From positions 434,001-498,000 of the forward strand of contig NZ_CABPSK010000003.1 in the NCBI RefSeq assembly GCF_902459645.1: a DNA stretch of 64,000 nt, written 5' to 3'. Shown here in pieces: positions 57,105 through 64,000 of the stretch. Below the pieces are notes generated by a model. It ran no database searches. It was not told the origin of the DNA and worked only from the letters and a program-made list of their open reading frames with translations. Position 1 is the stretch's first letter, and each line of letters begins with the position of its first letter. A program made the position numbers and the translations under genes. The DNA comes from Pandoraea pneumonica. Lineage in GTDB: Bacteria; Pseudomonadota; Gammaproteobacteria; Burkholderiales; Burkholderiaceae.

Positions 57105-57139
57105 TGCGCAAAATCGACATTTAGGAGCCACACCGCGGC

Positions 57140-58051
57140 ATGAATAAACTGCGCGAGATCGAGTGTTTCATCGCCGTCGTCGAATCGGGCAGCTTCGTGA
57201 AGGCCGCGGCTGCCCTCGGCATCTCGAAGACCGCCATTTCGCGGTATGTGGCCGATCTCGAAGCCCGGCTGGGCACGCGACTGCTGCAACGTACGACGCG
57301 CCGCCTCTCGCTCACCGAGCCCGGCCAGCGCTATGTCGAGCGCTGCCGCCAGATCCTCTCCGAACTCGACGAAGCCGACGCCATGGCGGGCGAGCAAGAT
57401 GGGCAACCCGCTGGGCCGCTGCGCATCAACGCACCGCACACCTTCGGCGTTCTGCATCTCGCGCCGCTGTGGCCGACGTTTCTCGCGCGTCATCCCCAGG
57501 TCTCGCTCGATATCACGCTAAGCGACCGGCTGATCGACATCGTCGAAGAAGGCTACGACCTCGCCATCCGCATTACGCGTTTGCCCGACTCGTCGCTCGT
57601 GCATCGGCGGCTGGCCGGTACGCGCATGGTGCTCTGTGCGTCGCCCGGGTACCTCGCGCAGCACGGCACGCCGCAGCATCCGAGCGAATTGGCGCATCAC
57701 GAGACGGTCGGCTATAGCTACTTCTCGCATCGCCGGGAGTGGCGCTTCGACGGCCCAGACGGCCCGGTGTCCGTTCGCACGCATGCCCGGCTCATTGCCG
57801 ACAACGGCGATACCTGTCTGGCCGCCGCCGAGGCCGATGCCGGGGTCATTCTGCAACCGTCGTTCCTTGTGCAAGATGCGTTACGCGACGGGCGCCTCGT
57901 CGAATTTCTGCCCGAGTACACGCAGGGAGAGACCGGCATCTACGCGGTCTATCCCACGCGCAAGTATCTGAGCGCCAAAGTGCGCGCGCTGATCGACTTC
58001 CTCGTCGACGCGTTTGCCATGCCGGGCTGGCGAGCCATCGACCGGCGCTGA
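57140..58051 (+). CDS. LysR-family transcriptional regulator
   Basis: The 303-residue protein has the N-terminal LysR helix-turn-helix (about 3-62: LREIECFIAVVESGSFVKAAAALGISKTAISRYV in part, then LGTRLLQRTTR) and a substrate-binding domain with GPLRINAPHTFG and YDLAIRITRLPDSSLVHRRL. Such regulators often control neighbouring genes, but this one is on the same strand as, and directly downstream of, the dioxygenase and not divergent, so its target is uncertain. An AGGAG ribosome site lies upstream of the ATG. Confidence 0.93.
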   Translation: MNKLREIECFIAVVESGSFVKAAAALGISKTAISRYVADLEARLGTRLLQRTTRRLSLTEPGQRYVERCRQILSELDEADAMAGEQDGQPAGPLRINAPHTFGVLHLAPLWPTFLARHPQVSLDITLSDRLIDIVEEGYDLAIRITRLPDSSLVHRRLAGTRMVLCASPGYLAQHGTPQHPSELAHHETVGYSYFSHRREWRFDGPDGPVSVRTHARLIADNGDTCLAAAEADAGVILQPSFLVQDALRDGRLVEFLPEYTQGETGIYAVYPTRKYLSAKVRALIDFLVDAFAMPGWRAIDRR

Positions 58052-58231
58052 GCCCGCGCCATCGACGTCACAACGGCCCGCTCGCACCGCGTAGCCACTT
58101 GCTCGCATCCGCCGTGAAAGCCCCTTGAATCGCGCAGAATTCCCCGGCAAAACACAGGAACTTCGCGCAGATTTATTGTCCATGACAAATGTCACTTATA
58201 CTGTCGGGCCTGTCGTCCCATCTCAGATATT

Positions 58232-59563
58232 TTGGAAAACTTCTTACTGATCGTCGCTGCGATCCTGCTGGTGTTTCTTAACGGCTTCTTCGTGGCGGCG
58301 GAATTCGGCCTCGTCAAACTGCGCCAGACGCGCGTTCACATCATTGCCCGCCAACGCGGTTGGCGCGGTCGTATCCTGGCCAAGGTTCACGGCCAACTCG
58401 ATACTTACCTCTCGGCCTGTCAGCTCGGCATCACCCTCGCCTCGCTCGGCTTGGGCTGGATCGGCGAGCCAGCGTTTGCGCGCGTGCTCACGCCGCTGTT
58501 CGCCGCAGTGGGCGTCTCGTCCCCCGAACTGATTCACGCGTTGGCGTTCTTCATCGCGTTCTTCACGATCTCGTATCTGCACATCGTCGTGGGCGAACTC
58601 GCGCCGAAGTCGATGGCACTGCGCATGCCCGAAGCCGTCTCGGTGTGGACAGCCGCACCGCTCTACGGCTTTTACTGGCTGATGTACCCGGCCATCTGGG
58701 TGCTCAACCACAGCGCCAACCGCTTGCTGCGCTGGACGGGCCTCGACCCGTCGCACGGCGCCGAAGCGCATTACTCGGCCGATGAAATCAAGTTGATCGT
58801 GCGCGGCGGCGCGGCCAGCGAGAAGCTCTCGCGCGACGACTGGAACGTGGTGGCCTATGCCATCGATTTCAGCGACCTGACCGTGTCCGACCTGATGCGC
58901 CCGATGAGCGAAGTGGCGGCGTTTCGCCGCAGCGCCACGTTCACCGAGAACATGGACACCGCGTATCGCCATCGTTACAGCCGTTATCCGTTCTTCGATA
59001 AAGACGGCGAGACCGTGCTGGGCGTGATTCACCTGAAAGATCTGTTCCTGGCCGAACACCACGGCCAGTCGATCGAAGACCTAGGCAGCATGACGCGCCC
59101 GGTCGAGCGTGTGAAACCGGACATGCCCGCGCGTGAACTGTTCCAACGTTTTCGCCGCGGGGCCCCGCACTTTGCCATCGTGGGCTGGCCTGACCAGAAG
59201 CCGATCGGCTTCCTCACGCTCGACAACCTGCTCTCTGCGCTGGTCGGCAAGATTCGCGACGAATTCCGTCAGACCGAAGACGACTGGACACGCATGGAAG
59301 ACGGCACGCTCATCGGGCGCGGCAGCTTGCCGATCCTGACGCTCGAGCGCGCGCTTGGCCTGAACATTCCGAGCGAACATGCCGAGTCGGTGGGTGGCCT
59401 GATCATGGACACCCTCGCGTACCTGCCCCGCGAAGGCCAGAAGATCGACTTCGACGGGTTCTCTGTCGTGGTCAAGAAGATGCAGGGCCCGCGTATCGTG
59501 CTCGTGCGCGTGTACCCAGACGGCGTGCGCGAAGCCCGGGGCGAGGCGCCCGACGCGGCCTGA
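58232..59563 (+). CDS. CNNM/CorC-type membrane protein with CBS domains
   Basis: The 443-residue protein has a DUF21/CNNM membrane domain (about 1-190; LLIVAAILLVFLNGFFVAAEFGLVKLR at the start, read in parts, and ISYLHIVVGELAPKSMALR), then two CBS domains (about 205-325), and a C-terminal CorC/HlyC domain. Such proteins are linked to magnesium or cobalt transport or resistance; the label hemolysin is historical. Translation starts at TTG 58232, since the first helix begins right there and no upstream ATG is in frame. Spacing to neighbours suggests its own promoter. Confidence 0.9.
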   Translation: MENFLLIVAAILLVFLNGFFVAAEFGLVKLRQTRVHIIARQRGWRGRILAKVHGQLDTYLSACQLGITLASLGLGWIGEPAFARVLTPLFAAVGVSSPELIHALAFFIAFFTISYLHIVVGELAPKSMALRMPEAVSVWTAAPLYGFYWLMYPAIWVLNHSANRLLRWTGLDPSHGAEAHYSADEIKLIVRGGAASEKLSRDDWNVVAYAIDFSDLTVSDLMRPMSEVAAFRRSATFTENMDTAYRHRYSRYPFFDKDGETVLGVIHLKDLFLAEHHGQSIEDLGSMTRPVERVKPDMPARELFQRFRRGAPHFAIVGWPDQKPIGFLTLDNLLSALVGKIRDEFRQTEDDWTRMEDGTLIGRGSLPILTLERALGLNIPSEHAESVGGLIMDTLAYLPREGQKIDFDGFSVVVKKMQGPRIVLVRVYPDGVREARGEAPDAA

Positions 59564-59748
59564 CCCCCGTACCCAGTAGATTCCCGAATATGTGGCGGTG
59601 CAACAACGGGCAGGGGATGCCCGATTGATGCCCGCCATGTCCCCCGCCAAACTACGCTTCATAAGTGCCAAATCCCGTTCGAGGCAGGCACAGGTTGCGG
59701 GGGCAACATGCGTGATGGATGCCGCCAGGCGTCCAGGGGAGTCCCAAA

Positions 59749-60888
59749 GTGGACAATACGGGGAAGTTCGCGCTCGATGCGCTGATCGGCACCTGCTATG
59801 ACGGGGTGCTCGACGAAGCTCGCTGGGACGAGGCGTTGCGCGGTTTCAACCAGTGGGCTGGCGGCATGGGATTCCACTCGGTCACGTGGGACCGCGCCCG
59901 CCACTGCGCCACACGCGACTCCAACTCGCTAGAAGCGTCACCGGCGGTCATCCGCGAATTTCTGGAGAAGCTTGCGCCGTCCGACCCGCGCGTGAGCCTG
60001 ATGCTGCGCCAGCCGGTCGGGCACGCGATGCGTTGCCATCACCACCTGAGCGACCGCTACGTCGCGCGCAGCGAACTGTTCAACGAATTCCTGATTCCCA
60101 ATGGCGTGCGCTATACGTACGGCCTGCATCTCGAAGGTGCCGACGGTACCAGCGAGTTGCTGGCCATTCTCCGCTCGCCCGATCACGTGCCCTTCGAAGA
60201 AGCGGACGCCGACCCCGAACTCGAAATCCTGACGCGCCATCTGGCTCGCGCGGCACACCTGCGCGCGGGGACACGGCATTTGCAGGCGCAGGCGTCGATG
60301 GGGATGGCGGTGCTCGATCAGTTGGAGCTGGCCGTCATCATCACCGACGACACGGCGCACACCCACTACCTGAACGCAGCGGCCCATCAGTTGCTGGGCT
60401 CGACGCGCAACGTCGCCATTCGCAGCGGAAAGTTCGGAGCGTTACTGCCGAGCGATGAACGTGCGCTGCGGCGGCTGATCGAGCAGGCCACCGCGCGCAT
60501 GCCGGTGGCGGGCAGTCATCGGCTGCATGGCGAGAATCAACGGCATTGGGTGGTGACGGCGTTACCGCTGCGCGAGTCGCACGCGTGTGCGGCGCCTTGG
60601 CAACGCCCGATGGCGATGCTCACCATCGGGGAGTTGGACCGGCGGGTCACGCTGAGCCCTTACACGCTCAAGGTGCTTTTCGGGCTATCGCCAGCCGAGG
60701 CCCGTCTGGCGCTGGCGTTGGCCGAAGGCACCGAATTGACGCAATACGCACAAGAGGCCAACGTGGCCATCAACACCGCACGCACGCAGTTGCGGCACGT
60801 CTTCGACAAGACCGGATGCCGACGGCAAGGCGATTTGCTGCGGTTGTTGCATGCGATTCCGGCGCTACGTATTCACGCACCGACGTAG
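59749..60888 (+). CDS. LuxR-type regulator with an unrecognised sensor part
   Basis: The last 60 or so residues form a LuxR/GerE helix-turn-helix (GLSPAEARLALALAEGTE, then ANVAINTARTQLRHVFDKTG). The first 300 residues match no ligand domain I know; there is no autoinducer-binding motif or receiver domain, though a middle PAS-like part (LDQLELAVIITDD and ...YLNAAAHQLL) is possible. I chose GTG at 59749 because it has a GGGGAG ribosome site 8 bases upstream; ATG at 59719 adds ten residues. It stands alone, convergent with ycgR, so its targets are not evident. Confidence 0.85.
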   Translation: MDNTGKFALDALIGTCYDGVLDEARWDEALRGFNQWAGGMGFHSVTWDRARHCATRDSNSLEASPAVIREFLEKLAPSDPRVSLMLRQPVGHAMRCHHHLSDRYVARSELFNEFLIPNGVRYTYGLHLEGADGTSELLAILRSPDHVPFEEADADPELEILTRHLARAAHLRAGTRHLQAQASMGMAVLDQLELAVIITDDTAHTHYLNAAAHQLLGSTRNVAIRSGKFGALLPSDERALRRLIEQATARMPVAGSHRLHGENQRHWVVTALPLRESHACAAPWQRPMAMLTIGELDRRVTLSPYTLKVLFGLSPAEARLALALAEGTELTQYAQEANVAINTARTQLRHVFDKTGCRRQGDLLRLLHAIPALRIHAPT

Positions 60889-60968
60889 CAGGCACCGACA
60901 AAGTACGCACCGAAGCAGCCGTTCAGCGGCAAGCGCGACGGACACCGATCAAAACGGGGAATGATACT

Positions 60969-60994
60969 GGCGAGGCCGCAGACCGGGCCTCGCC
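60969..60994. terminator. hairpin between the LuxR gene and ycgR
   Basis: GGCGAGGCC at 60969-60977 pairs exactly with GGCCTCGCC at 60986-60994 around an 8-base loop, between two convergent genes. No strong T-run follows. Confidence 0.55.
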
Positions 60995-61002
60995 TTGACG
61001 AC

Positions 61003-61770
61003 TCAGCCGCGTGCAAACGCCTTGCGGTTGAGTTCGAGCTGGGTGATCAGCTTTTGCAGACGCGACTCGGCAGTGCGCGAGAGCGCGATGTAACGGCATC
61101 CGATGTGGTACTCCACATCCTTGGGCAACGGCACCGTGCGCAGATTGCACACTTCGAGATCGACTTGCACCGTACCGTAGTCGCGTAGCTCGACCTCGGC
61201 ATGCATGAGCATCGAGCCCTTCGGAATGTCAGCGGCCACTTCAGCGCGCGTGCGCAAGCCCAGGCCACCGAGCGACAGGTCGAACACGTTCAGGCGCAGC
61301 GGCGCATCTTCCGGGAATTTGACCGTGCATTGGTACGGATCGAGGATCGGCGTCTTCACACGGAAATAATCGCGGCGCTGCAAGCGCACAAGCGATTCCG
61401 GATACGACGCATAGAACGCGGGATAGCCTTCGAACTCGCGCTCTTCGATGTCACCGATCGGGAAGTGCACCTGAATGCCCTCGGGCACACCGACGAAGAG
61501 CGCACGCTTGTTGGCGAGCAACGCGCGGTTTTCCGTCTCGACGCCACCCCAGTCGAAGTAGAAGCCGCGCGCTTGCGGCTCGACCTTGAGCAGCCGCGTG
61601 ACAAGCTGACGCTGCCCGTTGGCGAAGTACACCGTCATGAAGTCGCCACGCGTGGCCAGATGGCGCAGCACCCCTCCAATTTCCAGCGGATTGCTGATGC
61701 GATACGAGTCGTGCAGTTGGGACTCGTCGTCCGTGGGCGCCGGCGTCACCTGCGGTTCTGTCGTTTCCAT
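61003..61770 (-). CDS. ycgR: flagellar brake protein YcgR (PilZ)
   Basis: YcgR binds cyclic di-GMP and slows the flagellar motor. The N-terminal YcgR domain spans about residues 20-125. The PilZ domain follows with the RxxxR cyclic di-GMP motif in QRRDYFRVKTP (about 131-141) and the second motif DLSLGGLGL (about 163-171). The 255-residue length is standard. No flagellar gene lies in the window, so it is a stand-alone copy. A three-unit 10-bp repeat lies 111 bp ahead of its start. Confidence 0.94.
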   Translation of the reverse strand: METTEPQVTPAPTDDESQLHDSYRISNPLEIGGVLRHLATRGDFMTVYFANGQRQLVTRLLKVEPQARGFYFDWGGVETENRALLANKRALFVGVPEGIQVHFPIGDIEEREFEGYPAFYASYPESLVRLQRRDYFRVKTPILDPYQCTVKFPEDAPLRLNVFDLSLGGLGLRTRAEVAADIPKGSMLMHAEVELRDYGTVQVDLEVCNLRTVPLPKDVEYHIGCRYIALSRTAESRLQKLITQLELNRKAFARG

Positions 61771-61880
61771 ACCTGATCTTCTATTTGTCCCCGATACGAC
61801 CGCGCAAGCCGTACGAATTAAGCCTCTGGCGACTGGCCGGGCGTCTCGGCCCGAAGGCCGTCAGACGCACTCCACGGCAT

Positions 61881-61910
61881 ATCACGTGGCATCACGTGAC
61901 ATCCCGTGAT
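61881..61910. repeat. three tandem 10-bp units upstream of ycgR
   Basis: ATCACGTGGC (61881), ATCACGTGAC (61891) and ATCCCGTGAT (61901) follow each other without gaps, one per DNA helical turn. The central copy includes the perfect palindrome TCACGTGA (61892-61899). The block lies between lysE-like (ending at 62050) and ycgR (starting at 61770). Confidence 0.9.
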
Positions 61911-62049
61911 AACGGCCGTCACCCGGAAATATTGAGTGCATTCGCCTGCGGGCATACTTCTCCCCGTACCCGCACACCGCACTTTGGCACCCGGAAGCGC
62001 CCCTACTTGCTCAATCGCGTTGTTGCCGAAGCATGCCAGCCGAATCGGC

Positions 62050-62685
62050 TTAGCGATGCACGGCGGCCATCAACGCGCCAAAGCCCATGAACACGCCGCC
62101 GCTAATCCGGTTGAATGCCTTGAGTACGCGGGCTTCACGCAGATACGGCGCGATGCGCAAGCCGCCCGTGGCGTACACCAAATACCAGCTCATCTCGATA
62201 ACGGCGAACGTGCCGAGCAAAATCGAGAATTGCGGCAGTTTCGCGGCAGCCGGATCGATGAACTGCGGCAAAAACGCTGCGGCGAACAGAATGGCTTTCG
62301 GGTTACTCGCGGCCACCAAGAAGCCGGACTTGAACAGCTTCCCGAAGCTGGAATCTTCCACCGACGCCGGGCCGCCGAAGCTGGCCGCGCTGGTGGTATC
62401 GACCGGCGAGCGCCAGCTCTTGTATCCCAGGTAAATCAGGTAGGCGGCGCCGACGTAGCGCAGGGTGTCGAACACCATCGGCCATGCCTTGAGCACCGCC
62501 CCCAGACCCGCCGCCGAGACCGACATCATGGCGATCAGCGCAGTCATGCAACCGGCCATCGTACCGGCGGCCGGACGCAGTCCGTGACGCGCGCCGTGCG
62601 TCATGACGAGCAGCATGTTCGGACCTGGCGTAGCCGAGACGAAGAATACGGTGACCACGTACAGCCACCAGGTTTGCAGGCTCAT
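62050..62685 (-). CDS. LysE/RhtB-family exporter
   Basis: The 211-residue membrane protein has about six hydrophobic segments and the family motif FFVSATPGPNMLLVMTHGARHG (N-terminal, read in parts), with SGFLVAASNPKAILFAAAFLPQF in the middle. RhtB members export amino acids such as homoserine, threonine or lysine; the substrate here is unknown. A GAGG ribosome site lies 6 bases before the ATG at 62685. The frame extends far upstream but that part has no family similarity. Confidence 0.92.
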   Translation of the reverse strand: MSLQTWWLYVVTVFFVSATPGPNMLLVMTHGARHGLRPAAGTMAGCMTALIAMMSVSAAGLGAVLKAWPMVFDTLRYVGAAYLIYLGYKSWRSPVDTTSAASFGGPASVEDSSFGKLFKSGFLVAASNPKAILFAAAFLPQFIDPAAAKLPQFSILLGTFAVIEMSWYLVYATGGLRIAPYLREARVLKAFNRISGGVFMGFGALMAAVHR

Positions 62686-62851
62686 GATTGCCTCGGAAAA
62701 ATGCTTCACATATGACGACCAGGCATTGTAGCGTCGAACCGCTGCGGTGGCATCGTTCGCGTGCACGTCCTGCACGTTTCGCCGGCTATCCTCGCGCGGC
62801 GTACGGCGGCGAGGCGGATGGTGCGATTGAAAAATCGGTTCGGAAAAATAA

Positions 62852-62883
62852 ACAGGCCCGATGACTTTCGTCATCGGGCCTGT
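62852..62883 (-). terminator. Rho-independent terminator of the cold-shock gene
   Basis: The 14-base arm at 62852-62865 pairs perfectly with 62870-62883 around a 4-base loop (GAAA on the minus strand). On the minus strand TTATTTTTCC follows. It lies 56 bp after the csp stop. Confidence 0.93.
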
Positions 62884-62938
62884 CATTTCGCTGCACACCC
62901 CGTTACCGGGGGCGCTCACGAAGGCGAATTAAGCGCGA

Positions 62939-63142
62939 TTAGATCGGCTTGATGTTCGCGGCTTGCTTGCCCTTCGGGCCAGTCTTGACCTCGAACGACA
63001 CGCGTTGGTTCTCTTGCAGCGACTTGAAGCCGTCAACCTTCACTTCCGAGAAGTGAGCGAACAGGTCTTCACCGCCGGCGTCCGGGGTGATGAAGCCGAA
63101 GCCCTTAGCGTCGTTGAACCACTTAACAATACCGGTTTCCAT
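62939..63142 (-). CDS. cold-shock protein, CspA family
   Basis: The 67-residue single OB-fold protein binds single-stranded RNA and DNA. RNP1 is seen as KGFGFI (about 13-18) and RNP2 as DLFAHF (about 26-31). It starts [16 protein letters not shown] with an AGGA ribosome site. The gene has a consensus promoter about 140 bp upstream and a long untranslated leader, the arrangement found in cold-inducible csp genes, and a strong terminator. Confidence 0.97.
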   Translation of the reverse strand: METGIVKWFNDAKGFGFITPDAGGEDLFAHFSEVKVDGFKSLQENQRVSFEVKTGPKGKQAANIKPI

Positions 63143-63281
63143 GTTTTTTCCTAATAAAACAATAGCCTGGGGTCGAAATGACCCCTCCAGCGCTGACAAT
63201 CAAGGGAAAATGAAGGACTAGAAACCAGCGAGAAGCAGGAAAACTACGTCGGACAACAACTTCGCGGCTTGACAATCTGCA
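63143..63281 (-). promoter_or_regulatory. long 5' leader of the cold-shock gene
   Basis: From the predicted start near 63281 to the ATG the mRNA leader is about 139 bases. It contains a hairpin (CTGGGGTC pairing with GACCCCTCCAG-type sequence, 63167-63189) and an AT-rich stretch just ahead of the ribosome site. Leaders of this length in E. coli cspA change structure with temperature. Confidence 0.55.
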
Positions 63282-63287
63282 ATTGGT

Positions 63288-63316
63288 TTTATACGTGGCA
63301 ACTGCATGCTTGTCAA
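63288..63316 (-). promoter_or_regulatory. consensus promoter of the cold-shock gene
   Basis: On the minus strand TTGACA (63311-63316) and TATAAA (63288-63293) are separated by exactly 17 bp. A further TTGACA on the plus strand at 63269-63274 has TATACG only 15 bp away and is a weaker candidate for the divergent gene. Nothing else is seen in the 421-bp gap from 63143 to 63563. Confidence 0.85.
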
Positions 63317-63563
63317 CTAGGAAAATGCCGCAAATTAAGTAACAGTTTCCCGCAAATAGCGGGGAATTTGCGCACTGTTCAGGTATCTGACAGGGTCTCG
63401 CTGCCCGTACAATGGGCGTTTTGCACCGTGCTCATGCCGTCGCTGCGCACTCGGACCCGTATTTCGTGCTGCCAGAAATGATCTTCAGGCAACATTCGGC
63501 CACCCCGCTCAGCCTTTGCTGCTGTGCCTCGCGACCGCCTCTGGGCCCATAACCTGCCAACGG

Positions 63564-64000
63564 ATGGAGCCTAAACATCTCGTGCGATCGATCCGATCGC
63601 AATCTGAAGTGCCGACGCGACCGCTTGCGTCGTCCCGCACTTCCCGCACACCCCGCCTTTTTTCGAATTGGCTCACGCGCTGGCGCGCTCACGCCGTCAG
63701 TCTTGCCGTGTGCGCCACATTAGCCGCCTGTGCAGGCTCGCCCACCTATGGGCCGGTGCCCGCCGGCAGTTACCGTGTGGCGTCCGGCGACACCCTCTAT
63801 GGCATTGCCCGAGCCAACAACGCCAGTACGGCCGATTTGGTGCGCTGGAACGGCCTGACCGATCCCGACAAGATCGAGGTCGGCCAAGTGCTGCGTGTGG
63901 TGCCGCCAGCCGGATCGGCAAGCGCACCGCCCCCTACGGCGTCGAGCGGCGCGTCGTCAGGCAGTGCCGCAAAACCGCGCCCGAAGGCACAGACGGCGCC
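63564..64000 (+). CDS. LysM lipoprotein, probable NlpD-type peptidoglycan hydrolase activator (5' part)
   Basis: The frame is open from ATG 63564 to the window end, about 145 codons, so the gene is cut off. After an Arg/Ser-rich start there is a lipoprotein signal peptide with lipobox LAAC (cysteine near residue 58). A LysM domain follows (YRVASGDTLYGIARANNAS then LVRWNGLTDPDKIEVGQVLRV), which binds peptidoglycan. A Ser/Ala/Pro-rich linker ends the visible part. NlpD-type proteins carry a C-terminal M23 domain after such a linker; that part lies outside the window. A start a few codons later is possible given the long region before the lipobox. Confidence 0.82.
   Translation, partial: MEPKHLVRSIRSQSEVPTRPLASSRTSRTPRLFSNWLTRWRAHAVSLAVCATLAACAGSPTYGPVPAGSYRVASGDTLYGIARANNASTADLVRWNGLTDPDKIEVGQVLRVVPPAGSASAPPPTASSGASSGSAAKPRPKAQTA

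Noticed and set aside
63269-63295. Plus-strand TTGACA with TATACG as a promoter for the LysM lipoprotein gene
   Set aside because: The spacing is only 15 bp and the region overlaps the better minus-strand cold-shock promoter.

Overview
The window looks like a core chromosomal segment of a GC-rich betaproteobacterium of the Burkholderiaceae. Pandoraea is my best guess, but that is an inference. The basis is the gene order plasmid-free housekeeping blocks share in this group (nagZ-acpS-pdxJ-recO-era-rnc-lepB-lepA, rpoE-rseA-rseB-mucD, rpmF-plsX-fabHDG-acpP-fabF, divergent rluC/rne), plus an EarP/EF-P pair with Arg32. I see no prophage, insertion sequence, CRISPR array or plasmid gene. About 57 protein genes, three tRNA genes and a dozen terminators or promoters can be supported.

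Layout. 1-6.8 kb: the 5' part of tRNA-Gly, pgsA, a potassium channel, uvrC, then earP and efp. 6.9-19.6 kb, all on the minus strand: the stress operon rpoE-rseA-rseB-mucD with a small glutaredoxin-like gene, then lepA-lepB, then rnc-era-recO-pdxJ-acpS-nagZ with translationally overlapping genes. 19.7-26.4 kb, minus strand: the fatty-acid and phospholipid cluster from yceD and rpmF through plsX, fabH, fabD, fabG and acpP to fabF. 26.6-31.2 kb: maf and a small RsmI-like methyltransferase on the plus strand, facing sppA, a Rieske protein, a gph-like phosphatase and rluC on the minus strand. 31.8-35.2 kb: rne with a long upstream leader. 35.6-39.8 kb: molybdenum cofactor genes moaA, mobA and moeA, with an unrecognised exported protein inside the cluster. 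39.9-47.6 kb: small metabolic and repair genes (GNAT, rmuC, a 2-hydroxyacid dehydrogenase, nhaD, lutC, pncB, fdxA). 47.7-48.0 kb: two tRNA-Asn genes. 48.1-55.6 kb: an oxalate/formate-type antiporter, a FadR/GlcC-type regulator and glycolate oxidase glcDEF. 55.8-64 kb: DoxX, a ring-cleavage dioxygenase, LysR and LuxR regulators, a CNNM/CorC protein, the flagellar brake ycgR, a LysE exporter, a cold-shock gene and the start of a LysM lipoprotein gene.

How parts fit together. Envelope stress (RpoE with its anti-sigma pair and MucD) sits beside membrane lipid synthesis and signal peptidase. RNA maturation enzymes (RNase III, Era, RNase E, RluC) are spread through the first half. The second half carries two-carbon acid metabolism: GlcDEF makes glyoxylate from glycolate, and the nearby OxlT-like carrier would exchange oxalate for formate.

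Nothing in the window forms a convincing new multi-gene system. The points most worth a second look are regulatory or structural: a strong terminator between rpmF and plsX, a consensus cold-shock promoter with a long leader, a three-unit 10-bp repeat upstream of ycgR, in-frame repeats in uvrC, duplicated stop-codon contexts, and the unknown exported protein among the molybdopterin genes.
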